Positions 1-7,113 of a stretch of DNA of 24,724 nt are shown in pieces. This DNA is from a virus. The notes under the pieces are model-generated. The model had not been told where the DNA came from. It did no database searches and was given only the letters and a program-made list of their open reading frames with translations. How positions within the stretch are numbered: the stretch's first letter is position 1; every line of letters starts with the position of its first letter. Position numbers and translations under genes: made by a program. The stretch is from positions 1 to 24,724 of the IMG/VR virus record IMGVR_UViG_3300042906_000415, one strand, 5' to 3'.

Positions 1-1
1 G

Positions 2-172
2 GCCTACAACTGTGGACTGGGTAACCTTCGTATCAGTACCTTCAGGAAGAGGATCAACGAGAAGAACTGGGAAGAGGCTGCGCTGGAGTGTCTGAAGTGG
101 GACAAAGCAGCCGGTAGAGTGCTCAGAGGATTGACTAGGCGTAGACAGGCTGAATCTTTATTATTGAGGTAA
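2..172 (+). CDS. Lysozyme (GH24, endolysin), C-terminal fragment
   Basis: The window opens inside a reading frame whose last 56 codons read AYNCGLGNLR... and end at TAA. This matches the C-terminal part of GH24 phage lysozymes (lambdoid R/RrrD type): an 'AYN.G.GN....T' helix, then a '(F/L)xxWxKAxGxVxxGLxxRRxxE' tail, here LKWDKAAGRVLRGLTRRRQAE. These enzymes hydrolyse the MurNAc-GlcNAc bond of peptidoglycan during lysis. The catalytic Glu of the N-terminal half lies outside the window, so activity cannot be judged. The last codons use TTA-TTA for leucine, like the next gene, which starts 3 bases after this stop. Confidence 0.8.
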   Translation, partial: AYNCGLGNLRISTFRKRINEKNWEEAALECLKWDKAAGRVLRGLTRRRQAESLLLR

Positions 173-174
173 AC

Positions 175-915
175 ATGGCAAACTTATTTGATCCAAGTAG
201 TATTTATGAACTCCTAGCTAAGTACGGGGCCGTTCCTCAAGTGTCTGGACGAAGCCCGTATTCCTCCGCGTCTGGAGAATATGAAACAGATACAAACAGA
301 ATTGTCGCGCCTGATCCAAGTTTAATGAGAAATCCTGAGCGTGCTGTATCTACGTTAAGTCACGAGATGTCACACGCTGCACAGCATCAGTTATTTTTTG
401 ACGCTGCTAGTAGAATCCAGACTAAAATTAGGAATAAAGAAAAAGTTTCTAATGAAGAAAAAAGATTCTTAGAAAATGCTAGAAAAATGTACGGCTCTTC
501 ATTCAGTACTATTGGACATTCGGATAGAAAGAAAGATAAAGAAAGTAAAGAAAATCTGGATGCTGCAATAGCCAAAATGTATAAACCGTCAGGCGCGTCT
601 GGAAAGATGTCTAATTGGGACTTTTATCGAACAAGTCCTATTGAATTACAGGCATTTGGTGTCGGAAGAATGACTAAAGGAGGAAAACAACAACAAGAAG
701 CAATTAACCCTTCAGATAACCCGCACTTAGACCCTTCTTTCGCAACTGAGTTTGCTATTTTGATGGAGCAGTTTAAGGGACTCCCGGAAGATGTAAAAAT
801 AAGACCTCAAAAAAGAGACGATTTCTTACGGGGACAGCGAGAGGCTCAAGATAAAAATCCAACATATCAGTTTGTTGACATAACTGCCGATCCTTTTAAG
901 CCGTCCATCAAATAA
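175..915 (+). CDS. HExxH zinc-metallopeptidase-like protein of unknown role
   Basis: A 246-residue protein starting 3 bases after the lysozyme stop. Residues 63-67 read HEMSH within STLSHEMSHAAQHQ, the zinc-binding HExxH motif of metallopeptidases. A later SPIELQAF segment supplies Glu157 as a possible third ligand, which would make a gluzincin-like arrangement. The middle (about residues 82-140) is lysine-rich and probably helical or disordered. I see no signal peptide or membrane segment. Base composition is clearly more AT-rich than the rest of the window, and 8 of its 13 leucines use TTA, suggesting recent acquisition (a moron-type gene). It sits in the lysis region just before a terminator. 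Its substrate is unknown: virion maturation, host-protein cleavage or help in lysis are all possible. Confidence 0.75.
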   Translation: MANLFDPSSIYELLAKYGAVPQVSGRSPYSSASGEYETDTNRIVAPDPSLMRNPERAVSTLSHEMSHAAQHQLFFDAASRIQTKIRNKEKVSNEEKRFLENARKMYGSSFSTIGHSDRKKDKESKENLDAAIAKMYKPSGASGKMSNWDFYRTSPIELQAFGVGRMTKGGKQQQEAINPSDNPHLDPSFATEFAILMEQFKGLPEDVKIRPQKRDDFLRGQREAQDKNPTYQFVDITADPFKPSIK

Positions 916-917
916 TT

Positions 918-965
918 AAGCCCCTGCAAGGTTCCTATAAAGGTTCCTTGACAGGGGCTTTTTTT
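918..965 (+). terminator. Rho-independent terminator
   Basis: A 9-bp stem AAGCCCCTG / CAGGGGCTT is extended inward by CAAGG/CCTTG with a bulged A and followed by a run of T. It lies 3 bases after the metallopeptidase stop and ends the plus-strand lysis transcript. The T-run overlaps the end of the convergent minus-strand gene at 964. Confidence 0.85.
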
Positions 966-1137
966 ATTCCGTGAAGAAATCTCCGATCAGGATTTCAATG
1001 AACGGTATCTTTATGATTAGGCCAACAAAGCAAACAACTTCTTCTTTGCCTTCCTCGTCTAACATACAGTACCGATTGATCTCATTGTGTTCGATGTCGA
1101 AGCCGATACCGAGCCTGAACTGTAGGATGAAGTTCAC
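964..1137 (-). CDS. Small hypothetical protein (57 aa), last gene of the replication operon
   Basis: A GTG-started frame of 57 codons. Its start overlaps the stop of the ribonucleotide reductase gene in a GTGA junction (1134-1137), the coupling pattern used throughout this operon. The product has an N-terminal hydrophobic/aromatic stretch (VNFILQFRLGIGF), a charged centre (DEEGKEE) and a hydrophobic C-terminal half (VVCFVGLIIKIPFIEILIG) that could be a membrane or beta-rich segment. No family is recognised. Its stop codon lies in the T-run of the convergent terminator, so the two transcription units abut. The overlap start and the absence of other explanation for this stretch support it; the short length lowers certainty. 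Confidence 0.55.
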   Translation of the reverse strand: MNFILQFRLGIGFDIEHNEINRYCMLDEEGKEEVVCFVGLIIKIPFIEILIGDFFTE

Positions 1138-3029
1138 GGTAGTTCGCAGGCTCCAGCCGTGCAGGCCAAAGTCTGTGCTCCTTCTACATTGTCAGTCCTT
1201 TCAATGAAAGCATCCCAGTCAATCCCCGCAGGCATTGCAGCCTTTAGGCGTTCGTACTCCGCACTGTCGATCTCCTCATACGGTGCCTGTCGATAGGTTC
1301 CTCCGTCCATCGGCAGGAAAGACACGCCAGTGATCTTGTCAAAGTTGTCCCACACCCAAGCACCAACCTTAGGCCACTCTTGTTCCTTGACAGAGATGGT
1401 CACAGAAGGCTTGTGCTCACAGTAGTGTTCCTGATACAGCAGCCACAGACGCAAGTGCTTGATAGCATCCAAGTCCTCACGCAGCACAGCACCGTCAGCC
1501 ACAGCCACAGGGAAGCTGAACACTGTCGTGCTGTCAGACTTATAGAAGTCAGGCTCTGACGGGAACCCTTGAGACTTCAGGAAGTCAGTGAGAGGGTCTT
1601 TGTTATCAGAACGAACCCGGCGAATATAATACTTAGCGTGTTGAGGATGAATACCACTAGCAGTGCCCGTGAGCTGGGAGACTGTACCCTCAGGTTTGAT
1701 AGCTGTGATAGCAACACTCCGGTTGATACCGATAGCGTCAGCCATAACAGCATTAGTGTGAACAGCATGAGTTTTCAACTTCTCCAAAAGGTCAGGTAGA
1801 CGGGGATCGTCAGGGTTGTTCAGCAACGAGTTATCCAAGATACCCGTCATTGACACACCTAGCAATCGTTCCTCTTCGGTGTTGTTTTGCCAAATCTTGC
1901 GAAGATACGGGAAGTTCGTAAGTGTTGACTGCCAAGTTCCCAGGATAGTTGCAAGACGCACTTTACGCTCAAGATCAGAGAAAGTATCGCTAGGCCGCAC
2001 AATGACAGAACTAAGATTACAGAACTGATAAGGGCGTAGAATAATTTCACTACATGGATTCGTTCCCCATTCCTGATTTGGGTCACGGCGGCCATTACGA
2101 GCCGCCTGAGCTTGACTAGCATACCGATTGAAGATACCTCGTTCACCAGAGTGTGATTCATAAATAGCAGACCATTCACGCATGAACTGACCAACAGAGG
2201 GCTTAGTCGTGTAGACTGCCGAGTTGTTGGCCAATGCACGCTGTGCGTTACCTTCCCACCAGTTGCCTGCCTTAGCGTGAGCCATACGGTCATCGCTCAG
2301 GTCAGACAGGCTAATCATCGCAGACCGGCGTACCCCTCCAACCACAACGACTTCCCCGATCTTGCACAGAATATCATGGCATTCCAGCGAGTTAAGTTTA
2401 CGACCAGCGGCTGTCTTGAATTTAGCGACAGTGTAGCGGAACAACTCCACCAACGGTTCCGGGCCACTTGCTCGACCACCAAAGGTCTTAAGGCGTGCCC
2501 CAGCAGGACGTACGGCGGATACATCCCACTTAGGTACCTCTCCGGCATACAGGAGGGCAATAATCTGTCGCAGAGCCTTTGCCCAGCCTTCCTTAGAGTC
2601 CTTGACGACCACCACAGTGTTAGAGTCAAACAAATGATCTGGAACTTCCGGCAGACGATTGACATACTTTTCCTCTACGCTAAAGCCTACCCCTGTACCA
2701 CAGAGTAGGATATACATTGCCTCATCGAATGCCTTAGGGTCATCAACGGGCAGATACGAGCAGTTGTATCCGGCCACATTCTGACGATCCAGGGCATCGC
2801 CTGCGGTCATAATCGCACGCATGGACGGCACAACCTCAAGGTTTGTCACAGCATCTTGCAGTTCCTTGCGAAGCTCAGTAGGCAAGAGATAGTTGTGTTT
2901 CTTCCTCAGGTGTCCTTCCATGAAGTCAAAGTAACGATTGACTGTCTCAGGCCAGTGCTCACGGCGGCCTTTGTCGTCAAGGTAACGGGAATACCTGGAC
3001 TTGGCAATGTAGGTTTGGTACGGAGTCAT
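1134..3029 (-). CDS. nrdJ: Adenosylcobalamin-dependent (class II) ribonucleotide reductase
   Basis: A 631-residue enzyme reducing ribonucleotides to deoxyribonucleotides for phage DNA synthesis, most like the monomeric B12-dependent type (RTPR). Visible hallmarks: Cys90 in GYNCSYLPVDD (one of the active-site disulfide pair), NPCSEI at 324-329 with Cys326 as the thiyl-radical residue and Glu328, CNLSS with Cys337 (the other disulfide cysteine), and a C-terminal redox-shuttle pair CTAGAC (Cys623, Cys628). It is somewhat shorter than the roughly 740-residue Lactobacillus enzyme. The start overlaps the preceding gene's stop (TAATG). It is near the distal end of the replication operon with thyX, which fits nucleotide supply. 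A class II enzyme needs cobalamin but no oxygen, so it works in oxic and anoxic hosts. Confidence 0.93.
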   Translation of the reverse strand: MTPYQTYIAKSRYSRYLDDKGRREHWPETVNRYFDFMEGHLRKKHNYLLPTELRKELQDAVTNLEVVPSMRAIMTAGDALDRQNVAGYNCSYLPVDDPKAFDEAMYILLCGTGVGFSVEEKYVNRLPEVPDHLFDSNTVVVVKDSKEGWAKALRQIIALLYAGEVPKWDVSAVRPAGARLKTFGGRASGPEPLVELFRYTVAKFKTAAGRKLNSLECHDILCKIGEVVVVGGVRRSAMISLSDLSDDRMAHAKAGNWWEGNAQRALANNSAVYTTKPSVGQFMREWSAIYESHSGERGIFNRYASQAQAARNGRRDPNQEWGTNPCSEIILRPYQFCNLSSVIVRPSDTFSDLERKVRLATILGTWQSTLTNFPYLRKIWQNNTEEERLLGVSMTGILDNSLLNNPDDPRLPDLLEKLKTHAVHTNAVMADAIGINRSVAITAIKPEGTVSQLTGTASGIHPQHAKYYIRRVRSDNKDPLTDFLKSQGFPSEPDFYKSDSTTVFSFPVAVADGAVLREDLDAIKHLRLWLLYQEHYCEHKPSVTISVKEQEWPKVGAWVWDNFDKITGVSFLPMDGGTYRQAPYEEIDSAEYERLKAAMPAGIDWDAFIERTDNVEGAQTLACTAGACELP

Positions 3030-3181
3030 TAAAATTCCTTCTCTAGTTGTTCTTGTTTGTCTTCGATCAGGTCTTCAAACCGATCTACGATGTCTTCGCT
3101 CTTCAGGTCTAAAAGCTCCAGAAGCGTTACTTCATCCAGAGCCTTTAGACGATCCTTCAAATCATTGAACGTCAGGGTCAT
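3029..3181 (-). CDS. Small acidic hypothetical protein (50 aa)
   Basis: A 50-codon frame, MTLTFNDLKD...EQLEKEF. Its stop overlaps the reductase start by one base (TAATG), and its start lies 20 bases inside the end of the DUF3310 gene. The product is almost wholly helical in pattern (LKDRLKALDEVTLLELLDL, then SEDIVDRFEDLIEDKQEQLEKEF) and strongly acidic. Small proteins of the form 'LK..L...DE.TLLELL...SEDLVDRF.D.IE' are familiar to me from podovirus-like genomes next to reductase or polymerase genes, but no function is known. It may be an adaptor or regulator. Tight overlap on both sides supports it as real. Confidence 0.7.
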   Translation of the reverse strand: MTLTFNDLKDRLKALDEVTLLELLDLKSEDIVDRFEDLIEDKQEQLEKEF

Positions 3182-3539
3182 ACTTATCAATCTCCCGCTG
3201 GAGATACCAGAGGGCTTTCTTCAAGTCCTCTAGGCCATTCTTTTGTCGGTGTCGAGCCACATACTTGATGACATTGGAGAGCCTGAAATTCAGCTTCCAA
3301 GCCTCAATAGCATCAATGGGCTGCACCGTGCTGTAGTTGTAATGAACTGGCTTGCTAATAGCATCCATATTCTGTTCTTCTTCCTTAGTTGTCTCAGCGT
3401 ATATGTTCTTGTCAACCCAGTTCTCGTACTGCGTACCCTTTAGCGTGAAGCAGGTGTCGCAGATACGGTGCATGGTTTGCTTGACAGGCCCATAGAAGCA
3501 GGTCTTACACGATATGTCTGAGAGTATCCCTCGACTCAC
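3162..3539 (-). CDS. DUF3310 (SaV-like) protein with N-terminal zinc-ribbon-like CxxC pairs
   Basis: The C-terminal half carries the DUF3310 signature: HYNYSTVQPIDAIEAWKLNF, then NVIKYVARHRQKNGLEDLKKALWYL. This family is widespread in phages and its role is unknown. I chose the GTG at 3539 because AAGGGA lies 7 bases upstream and because it keeps two CxxC pairs (Cys11/14 and Cys27/30 of 125 residues), a likely zinc-binding module. The open frame extends further upstream, but that part is the shadow of the exonuclease gene, which this gene overlaps by 35 bases. An ATG at 3638 is a less likely alternative. Confidence 0.8.
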   Translation of the reverse strand: MSRGILSDISCKTCFYGPVKQTMHRICDTCFTLKGTQYENWVDKNIYAETTKEEEQNMDAISKPVHYNYSTVQPIDAIEAWKLNFRLSNVIKYVARHRQKNGLEDLKKALWYLQREIDKYDPDVQ

Positions 3540-4245
3540 TAATTGTTCCCTTAGCTGCTGACCAAGTTGCACAGTCTCGGCATTGATACCGCTGGTATCG
3601 GCCTGCTTTCGTGTGATTATAACCTCGCTTTTGGACATTGTGACTCCCACAAGTAGGACAAACATGGTCAGTGTCCATGTGAACACCGCGATTAGGATGG
3701 TTCTTGATCCAAGGCAGGAACCGCTTGTACACCTTCTCAAGCAACAGAACATCTTGGACATTGTACGCCTGCATACGAGTCCAGGCATCCTTGTCCTTGT
3801 TCATGCACTTGATCCACAACTCAAAGCCTTCGTGAGACACTTTCTGCCCCAGTCCCAGAGCACGGCCAACATAGTCTAGCTTGTTGCTTGGAAACCGGAA
3901 CTGCTGTCGTGCAGTCTTCAGAAGGTCAATCTGAGCATACGGACTAGGCGGTGACATCCCTGCCTCAAGGAATTCCTTGTTGAGCGTAGGAATGTCGAAC
4001 CTAGAACCATTGTAGTGAACTACTGCGTCAGCCTCGTCCAGCAGCTTGTGGATGCGCTGTAGCATTTTCTTACGTCCACCCATAATGCTGCTGAACATGA
4101 CATCTTCTTGATCCAGCCACTTAGCAGCCCAGCACAGCATTGCGCTAGAGTCCACGATCTGACTGATGCTGATGTTTTGCTTGAAGAGTCCCCAGACATA
4201 GGCTGTGTTCGGTGCTGTCTCAATGTCAAGTAGTAGTATCTTCAT
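3505..4245 (-). CDS. DEDDy 3'-5' exonuclease (RNase H-like/DnaQ fold) with C-terminal zinc finger
   Basis: 246 residues. Exonuclease motifs are in order: LLLDIET (Asp7, Glu9), VVHYNGSRFDIPTL (Asp84), and YNVQD (Tyr161, Asp165), the Y-x3-D form of the DEDDy class. Residues 196-225 add a separate module, CPTCG...CRDC, a four-cysteine zinc ribbon probably for nucleic-acid binding. The DNA polymerase in this operon has its own 3'-5' exonuclease domain, so this is an additional nuclease, perhaps for host DNA breakdown, end processing or recombination. It overlaps the next upstream gene by 20 bases and the downstream DUF3310 gene by 35. Confidence 0.85.
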   Translation of the reverse strand: MKILLLDIETAPNTAYVWGLFKQNISISQIVDSSAMLCWAAKWLDQEDVMFSSIMGGRKKMLQRIHKLLDEADAVVHYNGSRFDIPTLNKEFLEAGMSPPSPYAQIDLLKTARQQFRFPSNKLDYVGRALGLGQKVSHEGFELWIKCMNKDKDAWTRMQAYNVQDVLLLEKVYKRFLPWIKNHPNRGVHMDTDHVCPTCGSHNVQKRGYNHTKAGRYQRYQCRDCATWSAAKGTISESRDTLRHIV

Positions 4246-4444
4246 CGCTAGGGAAGTCTTTGAAACCAGTAGGTTCGTTGATTGTGATGTTCTTACGGAT
4301 GTCGTATCCGTAGACAGAACCCATAAAGTCTAAGAACTTCTGCATAACATCCGGCCAATATGCGATGTTCTCAGAGCATTCATAGCTGATGCGACGACCA
4401 TCGTCGATATAGGTGAACTTAAAAGTCTCAAAATCATCATTCAT
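4226..4444 (-). CDS. Hypothetical protein (72 aa)
   Basis: Starts inside the end of thyX (8-base overlap, ATGAATGA) and overlaps the exonuclease start by 20 bases. The product begins with beta-like strands (FKFTYIDDGRRISYECS), followed by an aromatic helix (WPDVMQKFLDFMGSVYGYDI) and a short acidic tail. I recognise this layout ('FTY.D..RR.SYE ... FL.FL...YGYD') from small proteins near nucleotide-metabolism genes in phages, with no known function. Position in a continuously translated operon supports it as a real gene. Confidence 0.72.
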   Translation of the reverse strand: MNDDFETFKFTYIDDGRRISYECSENIAYWPDVMQKFLDFMGSVYGYDIRKNITINEPTGFKDFPSDEDTTT

Positions 4445-5069
4445 TTTCTACCAAAGCCTCCATTACGTTAGGGAAATCACGCCACAGTTCCTGCTCACAC
4501 AGCAGCGCAATCTCACGGTGTTCCTTCTGAGTCTCCACTCCGGTCCTGATCTGGATATAGTGGAGCCAACTCCTCAGTGTTCCATTCATGTACATCTTAC
4601 TCGTTGTCAAGCCCTCTGGCAAGACCTTCCGAGCAACTTCCTTAGCTATTCCTGCATTCAGTGCATTCTCATACGCCGCCTTAGCAGCCTTGAGTACATT
4701 GGACTGCTGCTCTTCCCAGAAACGGAGCATCTCCCGATCTTCTACGGGCAGACTGTTCTGTCTGTTCTTTTCATCCTGTAGCCGTGGCTCAGAGTATGCA
4801 TAGCCATCTGCCACTGCGTACCGCTGACTGAACTCCTGGAAGGAGAAGCTACGATGCCTCAGAATCTGCCTTGCGATGTCTCGTGTGCATTCTATCTCCA
4901 TGCAAACATTGACCATCTCGAAGGGACTCCAGTGCTTGTGCTTTATCAGGTACTTGATTAGCGGAACATACTTCTCATTTGCCTGATTCGCTGGATTCGA
5001 TACCCGAGCCATGTACGCTATCAGCTTCTCCGCCTCCGGCGTCTTCCACACTGTCTTCACGGACGGCAT
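4437..5069 (-). CDS. thyX: Flavin-dependent thymidylate synthase ThyX
   Basis: 210 residues. It converts dUMP to dTMP using FAD, NADPH and methylene-tetrahydrofolate. The family signature RHRxxSxxExSxRY is present as RHRSFSFQEFSQRY at 71-84. Other conserved elements are the N-terminal TPEAEKLIAYMARVSNP, HWSPFE (46-51), LPEGLTT (150-156) and LRSWLHYIQIR, which contributes the substrate-binding Arg region. Length is normal for the family. The start at 5069 has a strong upstream AAGGAAGGAA ribosome site, although it lies 95 bases inside the preceding small gene. With the class II reductase it forms a folate-sparing dTTP supply route common in phages. Confidence 0.95.
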   Translation of the reverse strand: MPSVKTVWKTPEAEKLIAYMARVSNPANQANEKYVPLIKYLIKHKHWSPFEMVNVCMEIECTRDIARQILRHRSFSFQEFSQRYAVADGYAYSEPRLQDEKNRQNSLPVEDREMLRFWEEQQSNVLKAAKAAYENALNAGIAKEVARKVLPEGLTTSKMYMNGTLRSWLHYIQIRTGVETQKEHREIALLCEQELWRDFPNVMEALVENE

Positions 5070-5208
5070 ATTTCATTCCTTCCTTAATTCCATTCTTGAT
5101 TGCTTCCATGATAGCGAAGCGAATCAATGCCTCTTTTTCCAAGGCAGTCAACTCAAAGCTAAAGTCTGCACTACCGTCCGGGTTCTCACGAATCTGCGTT
5201 ACTTCCAC
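4975..5208 (-). CDS. Small hypothetical protein (77 aa)
   Basis: The GTG start at 5208 gives MEVTQIRENPDGSADFSFELTALEKEALIRFAIMEAIKNGIKEG and an acidic, Gly/Ser-rich C-terminus. The first half has the pattern 'T.IRENPDGSA.Y.F.LT..E.EALLRFGI..AIK.GI', which I know from small phage proteins of unknown function. A TTG 24 bases further upstream is possible, but the GTG start aligns better with that pattern. Its C-terminal 95 bases overlap thyX in another frame, which explains the low-complexity tail. It overlaps the preceding gene by 23 bases. Confidence 0.65.
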   Translation of the reverse strand: MEVTQIRENPDGSADFSFELTALEKEALIRFAIMEAIKNGIKEGMKYAVREDSVEDAGGGEADSVHGSGIESSESGK

Positions 5209-5416
5209 GATACTCTTTCTTAATGAACTCAACGAAGTCAGTATGGCACATGTAGTATTCTAGCAGCGTCACAAAAGCACCTTCAAGCTGCGCGTTGTTA
5301 GCAATGTCCTCCGGGTGCTTCACTGTACGACGATTGTAGCGCACACCGTCTAGACCGTCTTTCAAGGACTGGACGAGGAACTCATCCAGTGCTTCGTTCG
5401 GTATTTCGATTTTCAT
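5186..5416 (-). CDS. Small hypothetical protein (76 aa)
   Basis: Product MKIEIPNEALDEFLVQSLKDGLDGVRYNRRTVKHPEDIANNAQLEGAFVTLLEYYMCHTDF.... It begins with a short beta-strand then helices. The form 'I.IP...D....L.....L.......HPED...N..L..A...LLEYY' is common in phage early regions and is probably a small nucleic-acid or protein partner; no function is established. AAGGTG lies 6 bases before the ATG. It overlaps the nuclease gene by 35 bases and the next gene by 23, as elsewhere in this operon. Confidence 0.72.
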   Translation of the reverse strand: MKIEIPNEALDEFLVQSLKDGLDGVRYNRRTVKHPEDIANNAQLEGAFVTLLEYYMCHTDFVEFIKKEYRGSNADS

Positions 5417-5741
5417 TGTACACCTTAAAGAAGTAATCAGCGTCCACGATAACTAGCGGCTTACACTGATTCTGTTTGATGACCACCAGAGGCTCATAAG
5501 TCCCGTGCGTGGCTGCTTGACGGTAAAAGTCGTATACAGCAATCTTTGCATGAGACTTACATTCGATCTGGAACGGGTAAATCTTCCGAGCAGCAGGGGA
5601 CAGTTTGACATCAGCACCACCTGCGCCCATGCTAGTGCTTACAACATCGTCAGGCTCTAGCGTAGGTGCATACTCCAGCATCTTCTTGGCAGTCCACTGC
5701 TGCAACAGCCTGCCTTTGTTCTTTGCGCTACTTGGTTTCAT
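5382..5741 (-). CDS. PD-(D/E)XK family nuclease
   Basis: 119 residues. The core nuclease motif is visible: MGAGGADVKLSP with Asp44, then FQIECKSHAK with Glu60-x-Lys62, followed by a helix ending in FYRQAA. This is the D...ExK layout of small phage endonucleases and resolvase-like nucleases such as the VRR-NUC or T7 endonuclease I-type fold. The role is probably in recombination intermediates or host DNA degradation; the exact activity cannot be told. The start is preceded by AGGA and overlaps the preceding gene's end by 14 bases. Confidence 0.75.
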   Translation of the reverse strand: MKPSSAKNKGRLLQQWTAKKMLEYAPTLEPDDVVSTSMGAGGADVKLSPAARKIYPFQIECKSHAKIAVYDFYRQAATHGTYEPLVVIKQNQCKPLVIVDADYFFKVYNENRNTERSTG

Positions 5742-5994
5742 TCATTGTCCTAGAATACTGATGAAGCAAACCACCAAAAGTGTCAACAAACTCCTCATCA
5801 TGGTTTGTCTTACCCATTGTAAACAGCACCGCATGGACAAGTTCATGGTAAAAGGTAGCCTCCTGAGCCTGCTCCGGCAACGATGCACGAATCTTGATCG
5901 TGTGCGTTTCCGGGTCACACAGGCCCATCTCAGTCATGTGCGCTACGCTTAAGACTGTCCACTGGCATCCTGCGAGGTTGAAGGAGGCAACCAC
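5728..5994 (-). CDS. HExxH metallopeptidase-like protein (ImmA/IrrE-like)
   Basis: A short protein with HELVHAVLFTMG, where HELVH is residues 50-54 of the 88-residue form, followed by HDEEFVDTFGGLLHQ, whose acidic residues could be the third zinc ligand. This is the compact HExxH...DEE(F/L)VD layout of ImmA/IrrE-like or phage 'putative metallopeptidase' proteins. I prefer the GTG at 5994 because upstream codons are the shadow of the exonuclease gene in another frame; an ATG at 6084 would add 30 residues. It lies between the FEN-type exonuclease (46-base overlap) and the PD-(D/E)XK nuclease. ImmA proteins cleave repressors, so an anti-repressor or host-control role is conceivable but unproven. 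Confidence 0.75.
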   Translation of the reverse strand: MVASFNLAGCQWTVLSVAHMTEMGLCDPETHTIKIRASLPEQAQEATFYHELVHAVLFTMGKTNHDEEFVDTFGGLLHQYSRTMNETK

Positions 5995-6674
5995 ATTTGA
6001 TCCGGCGTCCTTCGCAACCACAGCAGTTGCCCGTTTTCTGTCAGTCTTTCTAGCGACAGTTCGTGTTTCTGATACGTCTTCCATACAGCCTCATACAGTT
6101 CTTGTTCAGTTTTACATTCACTAAGTATCTTGGTGGCCTTGACTGGCCCGATACCGTGAATGCCCTCAATATTGTCTGTTCTGTCTCCTGTCAGCATCTG
6201 CTTGTAGAAGTTCCGTAGCCCTTCAAACTCAGTGACCGTGTACTTCTCGCATTTGACAGGATTGTAATGAAGCCCTGGAAGTTGATCCAAGTCTTTATCC
6301 ACATGGACGATCCAAGCACTCGGGTTCTCCGTGGATGCGATACCGACAGCATCGTCAGCCTCCTCGCCATCAGTCACGATTGCACCCAAACGCTTGACCA
6401 AGACATCACGAAGATACTCGTAATGCTTTGGCTTCTTCATGTCCTTGCGGTTGCCCTTGTACGGAACAGTCTTGGCAATGTCGTACCTGTAGTTAGACTT
6501 GCCGGTGATCCACGCCTTGTAATCCTCGCACTTCAGGTCGATGTATACAATGTCAGTGAACCACTCGACAAGCCTAGCCCTAGCAATGCTCTCGGAGTCA
6601 TTCTCTGACGCGAAGCCGATGCGGTAAACCATCACATCAGCATCCACGAGAGCGATACTAGGATTAGAGGACAT
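5949..6674 (-). CDS. 5'-3' exonuclease (FEN/T7 gp6-like)
   Basis: 241 residues with the flap-endonuclease fold: ALVDADVMVYR (Asp11, Asp13), PYKGNRK (71-77), DGEEADDAVG with Asp107/Asp108, VDKDLDQLPG (Asp126, Asp128), and LTGDRTDNIEGIHGIGPVKATKIL, which holds Asp164 and Asp167 followed by the helix-3-turn-helix DNA-binding motif. Such enzymes remove RNA primers and degrade 5' ends; T7 gp6 also recycles host DNA into nucleotides. It is directly downstream of the SSB gene (11-base overlap), as part of a T7-type replisome set. Confidence 0.92.
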   Translation of the reverse strand: MSSNPSIALVDADVMVYRIGFASENDSESIARARLVEWFTDIVYIDLKCEDYKAWITGKSNYRYDIAKTVPYKGNRKDMKKPKHYEYLRDVLVKRLGAIVTDGEEADDAVGIASTENPSAWIVHVDKDLDQLPGLHYNPVKCEKYTVTEFEGLRNFYKQMLTGDRTDNIEGIHGIGPVKATKILSECKTEQELYEAVWKTYQKHELSLERLTENGQLLWLRRTPDQMWLPPSTSQDASGQS

Positions 6675-7089
6675 CTTCCGTTTCTTCCTTCAAGGAACCT
6701 TCAGGATTGTAGGTCTTCAGTTCCGTTACGATGAGCTTCTGGATGCTCGGAGCAGAGCCGAACTTGGCAGACATCTTGTGACGATACGAAGTCACCAGAG
6801 CAACAACCTTGGTGCCGTTACCGATCTTCTTGATGTCTACTGGGTTACCGTCTTCGTCCACAGGCTCAAACACAAACTTGGACTTACCAACGATGAACTT
6901 GCCCATCGTGTCCTTGTTCTTGATCTTGATGCCCAGTTCCTCCAGGGCTTCGCAAGCCTTGTCAGACAGCATACCGAGAGTGCATTCGTACTTCGTGTTG
7001 TCTTCATTGAACTTGGTGTTGAACTCTGCCATCCAGTTGGCCCAGAAAAGCTCACCAGCAACGCGAACAGGCTTGTTATCACTACTCAT
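6664..7089 (-). CDS. Single-stranded DNA-binding protein (T7 gp2.5-like)
   Basis: 141 residues. A beta-rich core (GELFWANWMAEFNTKFNEDNTKYECTLGML, later IKIKNKDTMGKFIVGKSKFVFEPVDEDGNPV and IGNGTKVVALVTSYRHK) matches the layout of phage gp2.5-type SSBs: 'IGNG(S/T)...A...' then 'Q.L.V.ELK.Y'. The C-terminus is acidic (KEETEDVL), the usual protein-interaction tail of SSBs. It coats single strands and recruits polymerase and primase-helicase. A strong AAGGAAGATGA site precedes the ATG. The tRNA gene lies between it and the polymerase block. Sequence divergence makes the exact subfamily uncertain. Confidence 0.8.
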   Translation of the reverse strand: MSSDNKPVRVAGELFWANWMAEFNTKFNEDNTKYECTLGMLSDKACEALEELGIKIKNKDTMGKFIVGKSKFVFEPVDEDGNPVDIKKIGNGTKVVALVTSYRHKMSAKFGSAPSIQKLIVTELKTYNPEGSLKEETEDVL

Positions 7090-7113
7090 TTCATCTTCCT
7101 TTCAGTTTTACAA

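Noticed and set aside
2277-2708. Plus-strand ORF of 143 codons inside the reductase gene
   Set aside because: It is opposite a reductase with complete catalytic motifs and shows no coherent protein pattern.
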